From JAPPOI01 sp028818055 (GTDB lineage: Bacteria > Pseudomonadota > Alphaproteobacteria > Rhodobacterales > Rhodobacteraceae), in assembly GCA_965267405.1 (NCBI GenBank), contig OZ253954.1, positions 186,001-250,000 of the forward strand: DNA of 64,000 nucleotides, written 5' to 3'. Position numbers and translations under genes: made by a program. Each line of letters opens with the position of its first letter. Position 1 is the first letter of the stretch. Under the pieces are notes generated by a model. It was not told the DNA's origin, ran no database searches, and worked only from the letters and a program-made list of their open reading frames with translations. Shown here piece by piece: positions 34,110-42,362 of this stretch.

Positions 34110-35474
34110 TTACAGGTGGTGATAGTCTTCGATGCCAACCGTATGGCTGGTGCCAGCAAGTGGGACACCTGCCATGGCCGAAGCTTCCATCGTGAGTGCT
34201 GCCAAATCTTCAGGCTCAAGGCTGTGAAGATGCGTCTTACCGCAAGCACGTGCGAAAAGCTGTGCTTCGATCGTCAACGTGTGCAGGAAGTTGTAAACGC
34301 GCTCGGCCGCTTCATCTGGATCAAGGCGCTGACGAAGTGCTGGGTCCTGCGTCGCAACGCCAACAGGGCAGCGGCCCGTGTGGCAGTGGTAGCAGTAGCC
34401 TGGCTCTGCGCCGATTTCCTCAGGATAGTTGGCCTCAGGAATGTCCTTGTTACAGTTCAGCGCCATCATGACCGAGTGGCCCAGCGCAATCGCGTCTGCA
34501 CCCAAGGCAATCGCCTTGGCGACGTCGGCACCGTTTCTGATACCGCCAGCATAGACGAGGCTGATTTCGCCGCGCTTGCCAAGATCGTCGATGGCTTTCC
34601 GCGCCTGACGGATCGCAGCCATACCAGGTACACCGGTGTCTTCCGTTGCCAAGTGTGGACCAGCGCCAGTTCCGCCTTCCATGCCGTCGATGTAGATCGA
34701 GTCGGGATCACACTTCACGGCCATGCGAACGTCGTCGTAAACGCGCGCAGCGCCCAGCTTTAGCTGAATTGGAATTTGCCAGTCTGTCGCTTCACGGATT
34801 TCCTGAATTTTCAGTGCAAGGTCATCGGGACCCAGCCAGTCGGGGTGACGTGCAGGTGACCGCTGGTCGATGCCAGCTGGAAGCGAACGCATCTCAGCAA
34901 CCTGGTCGGTCACCTTCTGCCCCATCAAGTGGCCACCAAGACCAACTTTACAGCCCTGCCCGATAAAGAATTCGCAGCCATCTGCAAGAACCAAGTGGTT
35001 CGGGTTAAAGCCGTAGCGCGACTGAATACACTGGTAGAACCATTTCGAGCTGTAGCGCCGCTCGTCTGGGATCATGCCACCTTCGCCTGAACAGGTTGCT
35101 GTTCCTGCCATCGTCGCGCCGCGTGCAAGAGCGGTCTTAGCTTCATACGACAAAGCGCCAAAGCTCATGCCTGTGACGTATACCGGAATGTCTAACTCAA
35201 GTGGACGCTTCGCGCGCGGTCCGATCACCGTCTTGGTTTCACACTTCTCGCGATATCCTTCGATAACGAAACGGGTCAGCGTTCCGGGAAGGAATGTCAG
35301 GTCGTCCCAATGCGGGATCTTTTTGAAGAGCGAGAAGCCCCGCATCCGATACCGTCCAAGCTCGGACTTGATATGGATGTCGTCCATGACGTGCGGGGGA
35401 AAGATGAAGCTGTTGCCGATCCGGTTGACGTCACGGTCCAGCGGTTTTTTGGTCGGTGGATTTCCATCTGCCAT
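34110..35474 (-). CDS. mgsC: N-methylglutamate synthase subunit C (glutamate synthase FMN domain)
   Basis: A 454-residue FMN-binding glutamate-synthase-type TIM barrel. Characteristic segments are GMSFGALSYEAKTALARGA, CSGEGGMIPDER, IYIDGMEGGTGAGPH, YAGGIRNGADVAKAIALGADAIALG and the iron-sulfur region YCYHCHTGRCPVGVATQ (about 357-372). In methylamine-using bacteria this subunit, with MgsA and MgsB, makes N-methylglutamate from gamma-glutamylmethylamide and 2-oxoglutarate. The three parts correspond to separate domains of GltB. Gene order gmaS-mgsA-mgsB-mgsC supports the assignment over ordinary glutamate synthase. The start ATG follows GAAAGGA. Confidence 0.93.
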   Translation of the reverse strand: MADGNPPTKKPLDRDVNRIGNSFIFPPHVMDDIHIKSELGRYRMRGFSLFKKIPHWDDLTFLPGTLTRFVIEGYREKCETKTVIGPRAKRPLELDIPVYVTGMSFGALSYEAKTALARGATMAGTATCSGEGGMIPDERRYSSKWFYQCIQSRYGFNPNHLVLADGCEFFIGQGCKVGLGGHLMGQKVTDQVAEMRSLPAGIDQRSPARHPDWLGPDDLALKIQEIREATDWQIPIQLKLGAARVYDDVRMAVKCDPDSIYIDGMEGGTGAGPHLATEDTGVPGMAAIRQARKAIDDLGKRGEISLVYAGGIRNGADVAKAIALGADAIALGHSVMMALNCNKDIPEANYPEEIGAEPGYCYHCHTGRCPVGVATQDPALRQRLDPDEAAERVYNFLHTLTIEAQLFARACGKTHLHSLEPEDLAALTMEASAMAGVPLAGTSHTVGIEDYHHL

Positions 35475-35527
35475 TTTTTATTCCTTTCAAAGGGTTATCG
35501 GGCATCCTTCACACGGAAGGCCGTCCC

Positions 35528-36397
35528 TTAGAGGATGAGTTTCTTCTCGTTCGGTTCGAGATTGTCGTAGTTCCAGAGCTGCTTGCCCGCGACGATCTTT
35601 GTGAAGTGATCGACGCCTTTTTCCGGCATAAGACCGTACTGGGTCAGCTTCCGGGTGAGCCACGCTTTGTCTAGATCGGTCAATTCAGCCTCAACAGCAT
35701 CAACACCGCAGGACTGGATTTCACCACCGACATAGATCGTTCCGTCGTACATCGAGTCGCCGAGGTTCTTGCCGGCATTTCCACAAACAACCATCCGGCC
35801 CCGTTGCATCATGAAGCCTGACAGCGCCCCGGTGTCTCCGCCAACAAGGATCGTTCCGCCCTTCATGTCGATGCCGGTCCGTGAACCAACCGATCCCTTA
35901 CAGACCAGATCACCACCACGAATAGCTGCACCAAAAGTCGAACCCGCGTTCTTCTCGATGACAACCGTGCCAGACATCATGTTCTCACCACATGACCAAC
36001 CAACCCGGCCATTCACGCGCACGTTCGGCCCGTCGATCAAACCAATCGCAAAGTATCCGGTCGAGCCTTCGATGATCAGGTTCAGTTTCGACAGAACGCC
36101 AACGCCAAGCGAGTGCATACCCCGAGGGTTCTGAAGCACAATCGTTCCATAGCCTTCAGCCATCAGCTCGCGAATGGAAGAATTGACCTCGGTCGTCGTC
36201 TTCCCGTCGCAATCCAGCTCTGTACGCTTGTTGAAGTCGACGTCTGGCGCCCATGGATATGCAAACCGTTCGGTCGCATCAGGGTCAAACTCGATGTACA
36301 TCGACCGGCCTGTCAGCTGGTCGGTTGTCATGCCAAGTGCCTTGACCCGTTCCTCTTGGGTCATGGACTTGAGTTCGGCATCGCTCACGCTTGCCAT
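35528..36397 (-). CDS. mgsB: N-methylglutamate synthase subunit B (GXGXG domain)
   Basis: A 289-residue protein consisting mainly of the GltB C-terminal right-handed beta-helix (GXGXG) domain. Repeats such as GSTGYFAIGLIDGPNVRVNGRVG, GAAIRGGDLVCKGSVGSRTGIDMKGGTILVGGDTGALSGFMMQRGRMVVCGNAGKNLGDSMYDGTIYVGG show the regular glycine pattern. In glutamate synthase this domain is structural and joins the amidotransferase and FMN domains. It starts with a GAGGAGG ribosome site and overlaps the mgsA 3' end by 13 bases. It is followed by mgsC after 53 bp. Confidence 0.93.
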   Translation of the reverse strand: MASVSDAELKSMTQEERVKALGMTTDQLTGRSMYIEFDPDATERFAYPWAPDVDFNKRTELDCDGKTTTEVNSSIRELMAEGYGTIVLQNPRGMHSLGVGVLSKLNLIIEGSTGYFAIGLIDGPNVRVNGRVGWSCGENMMSGTVVIEKNAGSTFGAAIRGGDLVCKGSVGSRTGIDMKGGTILVGGDTGALSGFMMQRGRMVVCGNAGKNLGDSMYDGTIYVGGEIQSCGVDAVEAELTDLDKAWLTRKLTQYGLMPEKGVDHFTKIVAGKQLWNYDNLEPNEKKLIL

Positions 36398-37320
36398 ACG
36401 CGGACCTCCTCATCATACGGGTCATAAGTGTCGATTTCTTCTGGAAGAATGGCGCGGATCGCGACCTCTTCCGAAGCCATGGCGATCAGGTCGTCACTTT
36501 CATACAGAACGAGCGGTTTAGCCGCCATTGTGTCTTTGGCCATACCCAATTGGTCTTTTGTGCAAACCAGATAGGTGAACACGCCATCGATCTCTTCGAT
36601 CGAGCGCTTCAGGCTTTCTTCAAGGCTCACGCCGTTTGCCAGGTTGTGCGCAGTGTAAACCGCCAGCAACTCACTGTCGCAGTTCGACATGAACCGGTGA
36701 CCTTTGCGCTCCATTTCGCGGCGCATGATCCAGTAGTTGGTGATCTGGCCGTTGTGAACAACGCTGACATCGTTGTACGGGAACGCCCAATAGGGGTGCG
36801 CCGATTTGATGTCGACGTCCGACTCTGTGGCCATCCGTGTGTGGCCGATACCATGTGTGCCCTGGAAGTCTTCCAAGCCGTACGCTTCAGCCACAACCGT
36901 CGCGTCGCCAAGATCCTTGATCAGCTCAAGACCGTTACCCAACGACAGGATTTCGACGTCATCGATTTCCTCGATGTGTTCAGCCATTTCGCCAGTGTCG
37001 CCATCATGGCTGATGACATAGCGCAGTGCGTAAGGACGAACCCGGTCCTTCGATTTCACCGATGCACCATGCTCAGCGAGAATTGCGTCGACCTGCTCGA
37101 TGCGTTCTTCCAAAACCGCGTGGATACCGCGGCCACGATCCATGTCTTCGGCTTCTGCCACTTTGACACGCATCACGTAGTCACCGTCAGACGGTTCACC
37201 GTAAACAGCGTAGCCGGTCGAGTCTGGTCCCCGATGCTTCAAAGCCTGAAGCATCGCGGTCATCTCTCCACCGACATTCGAGCTCTTGCCCTTGTGAATT
37301 AATCCAGCAATTCCGCACAT
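36385..37320 (-). CDS. mgsA: N-methylglutamate synthase subunit A (class II glutamine amidotransferase)
   Basis: A 311-residue Ntn-hydrolase amidotransferase. Mature catalytic Cys2 in MCGIAGLIHKG is exposed by removal of Met1. Other family residues are in GTHGIGHTRMATESDVDIKSAHPYW and VVHNGQITNYWIMRREME, with FMSNCDSELLA. It hydrolyses gamma-glutamylmethylamide, the product of GmaS, and would channel methylamine to the synthase domain. The ribosome site GAGGAGG precedes the ATG. The 93-bp gap to gmaS contains a very stable C(UUCG)G hairpin. It is cytoplasmic and works with MgsB and MgsC. Confidence 0.93.
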   Translation of the reverse strand: MCGIAGLIHKGKSSNVGGEMTAMLQALKHRGPDSTGYAVYGEPSDGDYVMRVKVAEAEDMDRGRGIHAVLEERIEQVDAILAEHGASVKSKDRVRPYALRYVISHDGDTGEMAEHIEEIDDVEILSLGNGLELIKDLGDATVVAEAYGLEDFQGTHGIGHTRMATESDVDIKSAHPYWAFPYNDVSVVHNGQITNYWIMRREMERKGHRFMSNCDSELLAVYTAHNLANGVSLEESLKRSIEEIDGVFTYLVCTKDQLGMAKDTMAAKPLVLYESDDLIAMASEEVAIRAILPEEIDTYDPYDEEVRVWQA

Positions 37321-37380
37321 TTGCGGTGCCTCCTCTCTTTCGCGTGACGGGGACTTTCCCGTCCAACAAGATGATGAACT

Positions 37381-37400
37381 GGGCGGACCGAAGTCCGCCC
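37381..37400 (-). other. C(UUCG)G tetraloop hairpin between gmaS and mgsA
   Basis: In the transcribed (minus) strand the element reads GGGCGGAC-TTCG-GTCCGCCC, a perfect 8-bp GC-rich stem closed by the exceptionally stable C(UUCG)G loop. No T-tract follows. It is best read as a 3' stabiliser of gmaS mRNA that lets gmaS be expressed above mgsABC. Confidence 0.6.
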
Positions 37401-37413
37401 CGCTACCTTGCCC

Positions 37414-38889
37414 TTATGGCAGGCATTCCATGTAGGTATCGTTGTCCCAATCCGTGACTGTCGACATGAACCGCGCGTATTCATCGTGCTTATACTCATG
37501 GAACAGACGGTACATTTCGCCCGGCATACCCCGGCGGACAACTTCGTTGTTTTCCAGGAACTCAAGCGCTTCGCCCAAGGACATCGGCAATTTCTTGACC
37601 TGCTTGCCCTGTTCGATGGCTTCGTAGATGTTGCGCTCTTCCGGCTCACCTGGGTCCAACTTGTTGTCGATGCCGTCATCCATGGCAGCAAGCAACGTCG
37701 TACCCATCAGATATGGGTTCACCATTGAGTCGACCGACCGGTATTCGAAACGACCCGGAGCCGATACCCGCAGACCTGTCGTCCGGTTCTGGAAGCCCCA
37801 GTCCGCGAAGACCGGTGCCCAGAAACCTGTATCCCAAAGACGGCGATACGAGTTCACGGTCGAACAGCCAACGGCAGTAAGCGCTTGCAAGTGGTGGACA
37901 ACGCCGCCGATCGCTTCAAGCCCCTCTTTGCCCGGCATCTGCGGATCGTCGTCGTCCGGCATGAAGGTGTTCTCGCCACCTTTCACGTACATGTAGTTCT
38001 CGCGCATACCCGGCAAATCGTCCGGATCATTACCGGTACGGACAAACTCATCTTCACCACCGCGCCAGAGGCTCATGTTGTGGTGACAGCCAGATGCTGA
38101 AACGCCCATGAACGGCTTCGTCATGAAGCAGGCAAAGATTCCGTGCTCACGTGCAACCTGAGCACAAATCTGGCGGTATGTGGTCAGACGGTCGGCGTTC
38201 CGCAGAACGTCATCGAACATCCAGTTCAGCTCCAGCTGGCCCGGGGCGTCTTCATGGTCGCCCTGGATCATGTCCAGACCCATCATGCGTGCGTATTTGA
38301 TGACCTGCATCGAAACCGGACGCAGCGATTCAAACTGGTCGATGTGATAGCAATAGGGCTTCGAGAAACCGTCCCTTGGCTTGCCGTTTTCATCGAACTT
38401 CAGCCACATCATTTCCGGCTCGGTACCGATCCGAAGAGAACGTCCATGCTTTTTCTGGAAGTCTTCGTGCATCCGGCGCAAGTTGCCGCGGCAGTCAGAC
38501 GTCAGGTATCCACCCGGATCCTCTTTTTCTTCGCGGTTCCGGAAAAGAGTACAGTAGAAACGCCCGATCTGCGGGGCCCAAGGCAACTGCATGAAAGTTT
38601 CCGGTTCCGGAATACCAACCAACTCGGCAGCTTCCGGGCCGTAACCGAGGTAATTGCCCGCGCGGTCAGTGAAGAGGTTCACCGTTGCGCCGTAGACCAG
38701 CTGAAAGCCCTTTTTCGCAACTGTCTCCCAGTGGTCAGCAGGAATGCCCTTACCCATGATCTTGCCGGTGACCGAGACGAACTGAAGATAAAGATACTCA
38801 ATACCTTTTCTGTCGATCATCTCGCGCACTTGCTTGATCTTCTCGTCGCGCCCTGGCGCGTCTACAAATCTTTCGAGATCGGTGGCCAA
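37414..38889 (-). CDS. gmaS: Gamma-glutamylmethylamide synthetase (glutamine synthetase family)
   Basis: A 491-residue glutamine-synthetase-fold enzyme that ligates methylamine to glutamate with ATP. Typical segments are IGTEPEMMWLKFDE (first metal glutamates), DMIQGDHEDAPGQLELNWMFDD, SASGCHHNMSLWRGG and the C-terminal RVSAPGRFEYRSVDSMVNPYL. Generic annotation would be type III glutamate-ammonia ligase. GmaS is preferred because mgsABC follow directly and tmm/tdm are in the same array. The start appears to be TTG at 38889 with AAGGAG 7 nt before it; no ATG gives a better fit. It is preceded by an FAD oxidoreductase 82 bp upstream. Confidence 0.92.
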   Translation of the reverse strand: MATDLERFVDAPGRDEKIKQVREMIDRKGIEYLYLQFVSVTGKIMGKGIPADHWETVAKKGFQLVYGATVNLFTDRAGNYLGYGPEAAELVGIPEPETFMQLPWAPQIGRFYCTLFRNREEKEDPGGYLTSDCRGNLRRMHEDFQKKHGRSLRIGTEPEMMWLKFDENGKPRDGFSKPYCYHIDQFESLRPVSMQVIKYARMMGLDMIQGDHEDAPGQLELNWMFDDVLRNADRLTTYRQICAQVAREHGIFACFMTKPFMGVSASGCHHNMSLWRGGEDEFVRTGNDPDDLPGMRENYMYVKGGENTFMPDDDDPQMPGKEGLEAIGGVVHHLQALTAVGCSTVNSYRRLWDTGFWAPVFADWGFQNRTTGLRVSAPGRFEYRSVDSMVNPYLMGTTLLAAMDDGIDNKLDPGEPEERNIYEAIEQGKQVKKLPMSLGEALEFLENNEVVRRGMPGEMYRLFHEYKHDEYARFMSTVTDWDNDTYMECLP

Positions 38890-38970
38890 AATGTTTCTCC
38901 TTGCTGGTCGTGGTAGCCCGCTCTGCCGGCGGACTTACCTGAGTTGGGCTAGAATTTCGTCAAACCGTTT

Positions 38971-40314
38971 CTAGCTCCACGGATATGGGCTGTTGGACAC
39001 CGGATGCAGCTCGCCTTTCGCGAACCGGTCAAACCGGAACGGCTCCAACAACTCTTGAGACTGTCCTAATACTTCGTCGGCGATCAGGTGGCCGACGCCG
39101 ATCATCTTCCAGCCATGGTTGCTGTCAGCGATGATCGTTGCGTTTTCACGGAAATGGTCGAAGACCGGGAAACTATCTGCTGTGAAGCAGCCAATGCCCC
39201 CTGAGGCCTCTCTGTGGTACTTCGGCATGGTGCCTGCGTACCGCTTTTGACAGTGCGCCAAAGCGCTGACCCACATGTGTGCAAACTCAGAACTTGCCAC
39301 AAATTCCGGGCTGGATGGCCCGTATGGATCGATCTGCACCTGGTCGACTGGTGTTTCGACTTTGTAAGGCGAAGCGCCGCCTTGAATTCCGCCAAAGTGG
39401 AAATCTGGTTTATAGTAGATGCCCCACATCTCCTCGGTGATAAGCGAACCGTCGACGGTCGACGTCAGTGGTGCATCGGTATCAACGTGGATCACCGGTG
39501 GTAGCGAACCGTCGTCAGCCCGGCCTGTATCCGGATCAACCAGAAGAACGCCCTCTTCCAATTGCCAGAACCGCCACATCGGAACGTCTTCATGGACTTG
39601 GCCATCCAGACCTTTCACTGTGATGCTTTTTGGCAGACCCAGCATGTCCCAGAAATCACGGACCCAAGGTCCGGCGCCGATGATGACGCGCTCGCAGGAA
39701 ATTGTGCCCTTATTTGTCTCGACCGACTGAATTGCGCCTGACCCGTTCATGGAGTTGAAGCCTTTGACCTCGACCCCTGTCAGAATACGCACGCCCATGT
39801 CCTCGATCTTCTTGGCCAGGGCGTACATCGTCTTTGTCTGGTTCGAGAAGCCGCCCTGCTTTTCGTGCAGAACGCTGGTTATGTTCTGAGCCTGCCAATC
39901 ATCAAAGATGCCGCGCATGTAAGATGTGCACGCGTTTTCGCCTTCAATGAAAACGCTGTCATAACCGATGGCCTGCTGCTGCTCATAGATTGAGCCAACG
40001 TCGTCATGCATCGACTCGCTGGAAATCTGCATATACCCAACCGGGTGGTAGCTCAGACCCTCGGGATCGCTTTCCCACACATCCACCGAATGCGCCATGA
40101 GGCGACGCATCGCTGGTTGGAAGTAGTTGTTCCGAACAACGCCACACGCGATGCCCGACGCTCCGGCCGCTATTCCAGATTTTTCGAGAATAACAATTCG
40201 GCCTTCGACTTCTTCGCCTTTTTCGCGCAAACGCTCAGCCAGTTTCCAAGCTGTCGAAACTCCGTGGATTCCTGCTCCAACGATCACAAAATCCGCATGT
40301 TCCGGAAAAGCCAT
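38971..40314 (-). CDS. FAD-dependent oxidoreductase (DAO/sarcosine-oxidase-beta-like) ahead of gmaS
   Basis: A 447-residue DAO-fold flavoenzyme. FAD motif ADFVIVGAGIHGVSTAWKLAE, flavin contact IAAGASGIACGVVRNNYF, and C-terminal GGIGCFTADSFPVFDHF with ADSNHGWKMIGVGHLIADEVL are visible. The family oxidises N-methyl or primary amino acids. An upstream in-frame ATG at 40341 lacks a ribosome site, whereas ATG 40314 has GGGAG about 9 nt upstream, so MAFPEHADF is taken as the start. It is the first gene of the leftward methylamine array and divergent from gntR, with the candidate operator in between. It could oxidise N-methylglutamate or a related N-methyl amino acid in parallel with the soxBDAG enzyme (inference). 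Confidence 0.88.
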   Translation of the reverse strand: MAFPEHADFVIVGAGIHGVSTAWKLAERLREKGEEVEGRIVILEKSGIAAGASGIACGVVRNNYFQPAMRRLMAHSVDVWESDPEGLSYHPVGYMQISSESMHDDVGSIYEQQQAIGYDSVFIEGENACTSYMRGIFDDWQAQNITSVLHEKQGGFSNQTKTMYALAKKIEDMGVRILTGVEVKGFNSMNGSGAIQSVETNKGTISCERVIIGAGPWVRDFWDMLGLPKSITVKGLDGQVHEDVPMWRFWQLEEGVLLVDPDTGRADDGSLPPVIHVDTDAPLTSTVDGSLITEEMWGIYYKPDFHFGGIQGGASPYKVETPVDQVQIDPYGPSSPEFVASSEFAHMWVSALAHCQKRYAGTMPKYHREASGGIGCFTADSFPVFDHFRENATIIADSNHGWKMIGVGHLIADEVLGQSQELLEPFRFDRFAKGELHPVSNSPYPWS

Positions 40315-40390
40315 CCGCCCGATCTCCCATTCAGGTTTCATAACGTTGGCGACACTTTGGAAAACTCAAAGACCAAAATCAAATGGTTTC

Positions 40391-40448
40391 TGATCCAATT
40401 TCTTGCCTATTGCGTAAGAATCAAGCATATTGGATCATAATTGGATCA
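40391..40448. promoter_or_regulatory. Divergent operator region with ATTGGATCA repeats
   Basis: ATTGGATCA occurs at 40429-40437 and 40440-40448 with an 11-bp period, and an inverted copy TGATCCAAT at 40391-40399. The direct pair is identical in spacing to the pair upstream of amt at 19840. It lies in the 148-bp region between the leftward FAD-gmaS array and gntR, so it can control both. Binding by the adjacent GntR protein is the simplest reading. Confidence 0.65.
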
Positions 40449-40462
40449 CAACGAGGAATATT

Positions 40463-41137
40463 ATGGCAAGACGCAGTTCCGCCGACATCGCCGCAGAGGT
40501 CCGCCGCTCTATCGAGAACGGTACTTTTCGGCGATTCGAACGCCTGCCTGCGTCGCGGCAAATGGCCGAGGGGTACGGCGTTGCACGGAACACTCTTCGC
40601 GACGCTCTATATCAACTTGAGAAGGAGGGCCTTCTCGAAACAAGAGCTGGCAGCGGAACCTATGTCACCGCTCGCGACCGCAATGCCTTGCCTGTTGCCG
40701 TGGAAGAGGCGACGCCCCTTGAACTGATTGATGCCCGCTTCGCTCTGGAACCTCACATCTGTCGGCTGTGCGTCCTTCAAGCGCGACGCGAAGACTTTGA
40801 ACTTCTGGAAGAGCTTTGCGACCGAATGGATGCGTCCGTCGGCGACGCACAGAAATTCGCGGAGGCCGACACCGCGTTTCATCGAGCCTTGGCAAACTCT
40901 ACGCGGAATTCGCTTCTCATGTGGCTCATCGGCCAAATGAACTCTGTGCGTTCCTTGGACGAATGGACCCGCATGCGCCAACTGACGCTCGATAACCAGA
41001 TCATCAATCAGTACAACCATCAGCACCGCGAGATACTGAATGCGATCAGATCCCGCGAACCGGAGCGCGCCGCCTCCAAGATGAAAGAGCATCTTGAAAC
41101 CGCGAGGCTCTCGCTAACACGCGCTGCGGAAACTTAA
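40463..41137 (+). CDS. GntR family (FCD/FadR-type) transcriptional regulator
   Basis: A 224-residue regulator. The N-terminal winged helix (about 1-70) contains RRSSADIAAEVRRSIENGTF, RLPASRQMAEGYGVARNTLRDALYQLEKEGLLETRAGSGTYV. The helical FCD ligand domain (about 85-215) has the metal/effector pattern DARFALEPHICRL, FAEADTAFHRALA and HQHREILNAIRSREPERA. ATG 40463 is chosen because GAGGA precedes it; the upstream frame starts inside the operator. It is divergent from the FAD-gmaS-mgs-tmm-tdm array, and its own upstream region and the amt promoter share a tandem ATTGGATCA operator. It is probably the local methylamine-responsive regulator, sensing an amine or N-methyl amino acid (inference). 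Confidence 0.92.
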   Translation: MARRSSADIAAEVRRSIENGTFRRFERLPASRQMAEGYGVARNTLRDALYQLEKEGLLETRAGSGTYVTARDRNALPVAVEEATPLELIDARFALEPHICRLCVLQARREDFELLEELCDRMDASVGDAQKFAEADTAFHRALANSTRNSLLMWLIGQMNSVRSLDEWTRMRQLTLDNQIINQYNHQHREILNAIRSREPERAASKMKEHLETARLSLTRAAET

Positions 41138-41194
41138 TCTCTTCCGGTCAGACCCGATCGTAGAAATGCAACGAAGCGCTCAATCTAAAGCGTA

Positions 41195-41259
41195 GGAAAC
41201 GTATTGTTTCCCAGTTTGACTGCGGTTTTCTGTGGTTTTGGCGCGAATGCCAAAATTTT
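41195..41259 (+). terminator. Hairpins after gntR, second with T-tract
   Basis: GGAAAC-GTATT-GTTTCC (41195-41211) and TTTTGGC-GCGAAT-GCCAAAA (41236-41255) form perfect 6- and 7-bp stems. The second is followed by TTTTC and is a plausible intrinsic terminator for gntR. The rest of the 240-bp gap to the pilin gene must hold the pilin promoter; I see no clear consensus. Confidence 0.5.
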
Positions 41260-41377
41260 CCCACTCATTTGGCCCTGATGATGCCCCATTTATTAGTCAC
41301 AACGAACATCGTAGCGGCAACTAACCATGCGGTGCCGCAAACATTGAGTTCTTGTAATGAGTGAAAAGGAGATACCC

Positions 41378-41563
41378 ATGAAACGCATGAACGCATTCCT
41401 AAACGACGAATCCGGCGCAGTCACAGTTGACTGGGTTGTTTTGACCGCAGCCATCGTTGGCCTCGGCATTGCTGTCCTGACTTCGGTCGGTGAAGGCACA
41501 ACAAGCCTGGCGGACCGGGTTTCGGGTCACTTGGCGACGCAGAACGTCACAACGACTTACTAA
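41378..41563 (+). CDS. Flp-like pilin / small prepilin-type protein
   Basis: A 61-residue protein starting MKRMNAFLNDESGAVTVDW followed by a hydrophobic stretch VVLTAAIVGLGIAVLTSV. This is the layout of Flp/Fap-type prepilins: a short basic leader, a Gly before the cleavage site (SG-AVTVDW), an acidic residue at mature position +5 (D), an aromatic at +6 (W), and a hydrophobic N-terminal helix. The ATG at 41378 has a strong AAGGAG site; an ATG seven codons earlier has none. No tad or prepilin peptidase gene is nearby, so it is an orphan that would use machinery encoded elsewhere. It is a monocistron with its own terminator. Confidence 0.82.
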   Translation: MKRMNAFLNDESGAVTVDWVVLTAAIVGLGIAVLTSVGEGTTSLADRVSGHLATQNVTTTY

Positions 41564-41620
41564 TTCAGAAAACTCTGAATTACTGATCGATCGGGGTCAC
41601 GCCATTGCGTGGCCCCTTTT
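41561..41620 (+). terminator. Terminator pair after the Flp-like pilin
   Basis: TAATTCAGA/TCTGAATTA (41561-41569 and 41574-41582, loop AAAC) begins at the stop codon itself. It is followed by GGGGTCACGC-CATT-GCGTGGCCCC (41593-41616, 10-bp stem with one G-U) and TTTTCGTTTTG. The second hairpin is a standard intrinsic terminator. Confidence 0.85.
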
Positions 41621-41642
41621 CGTTTTGACTTCGCGTTGAAAC

Positions 41643-42362
41643 TTAGGTCTGAGCCGTCATCTGCAGCCAGTTGATGTAAAGCCGTTCCGCCATCTTGTTG
41701 AAATTGGCGATTTCGACATCGACATCCGCCTTCAGCTTCGCAACGCCTTCGTCGCCAAAGGCCTTGTTCAACGCATCTGCGTATTCAGGAATTTCAGACC
41801 AATTGTCGACAGTGTCCGCCTCTACTTCAATGTGGAATTGCGCCGAGAATGCACGCGTTTCCCATTTCATGGCCTGAACCGCGCAATCAGGTGACGTTGC
41901 CAAACACGAAGCACCAGCCGGCATCTTCTTCACTTCAGCAGAATGCCACTGGAGGCACGGGAACCGCTCCGGCAGGCCATCAAAGATCACACCCGAAGCA
42001 CCGACTTCAGTCAGCTGGACATCCAAGACACCAATCTCTGGGATGTCGGACGGACCAACTTCGCCACCCAGCGCGTCTGCGAGTAATTGATGGCCAAGGC
42101 ACAGACCGAGATAGGGTAACCCGCGTTCGGCCACAGCCTCGCGGATGAAGGCCTTTTCGTCTTTTAGCCAGGGATGCGCATCTTCCTGCCACGTATCCAT
42201 CGGCCCACCCATGACCCAAAGTGCTTCGTAGCCGTCTAATCCAGGAAGAGGCTCGCCTTCATCCAGTTCGATCGCGTCGTAGACGTGTCCATCTTCTGCC
42301 AGGAAATCCCGAAATATGCCGGGGTGCTCGACTGCGGCGTGCTGCAAAACCAATATCTTCAT
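41643..42362 (-). CDS. Class I glutamine amidotransferase (GMP-synthase-like GATase domain)
   Basis: A 239-residue stand-alone GATase1 protein. Nucleophile Cys is in LGLCLGHQLLADALGG and the His partner in FSAQFHIEVEAD. WVMGGPMDTWQED gives the oxyanion-hole region and LQWHSAEV is a further family segment. Such free-standing amidotransferases release glutamine nitrogen or hydrolyse gamma-glutamyl compounds; some act on gamma-glutamylated amines. It overlaps the regulator gene by 4 bases (ATGA) and is therefore co-expressed with it. A gamma-glutamyl amide substrate connected to methylamine metabolism is possible but not shown. Confidence 0.88.
   Translation of the reverse strand: MKILVLQHAAVEHPGIFRDFLAEDGHVYDAIELDEGEPLPGLDGYEALWVMGGPMDTWQEDAHPWLKDEKAFIREAVAERGLPYLGLCLGHQLLADALGGEVGPSDIPEIGVLDVQLTEVGASGVIFDGLPERFPCLQWHSAEVKKMPAGASCLATSPDCAVQAMKWETRAFSAQFHIEVEADTVDNWSEIPEYADALNKAFGDEGVAKLKADVDVEIANFNKMAERLYINWLQMTAQT

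Noticed and set aside
36391..37302. 303-codon open frame antisense to mgsA
   Set aside because: Overlaps a confident Ntn-amidotransferase; its composition is that of a reverse-complement shadow.
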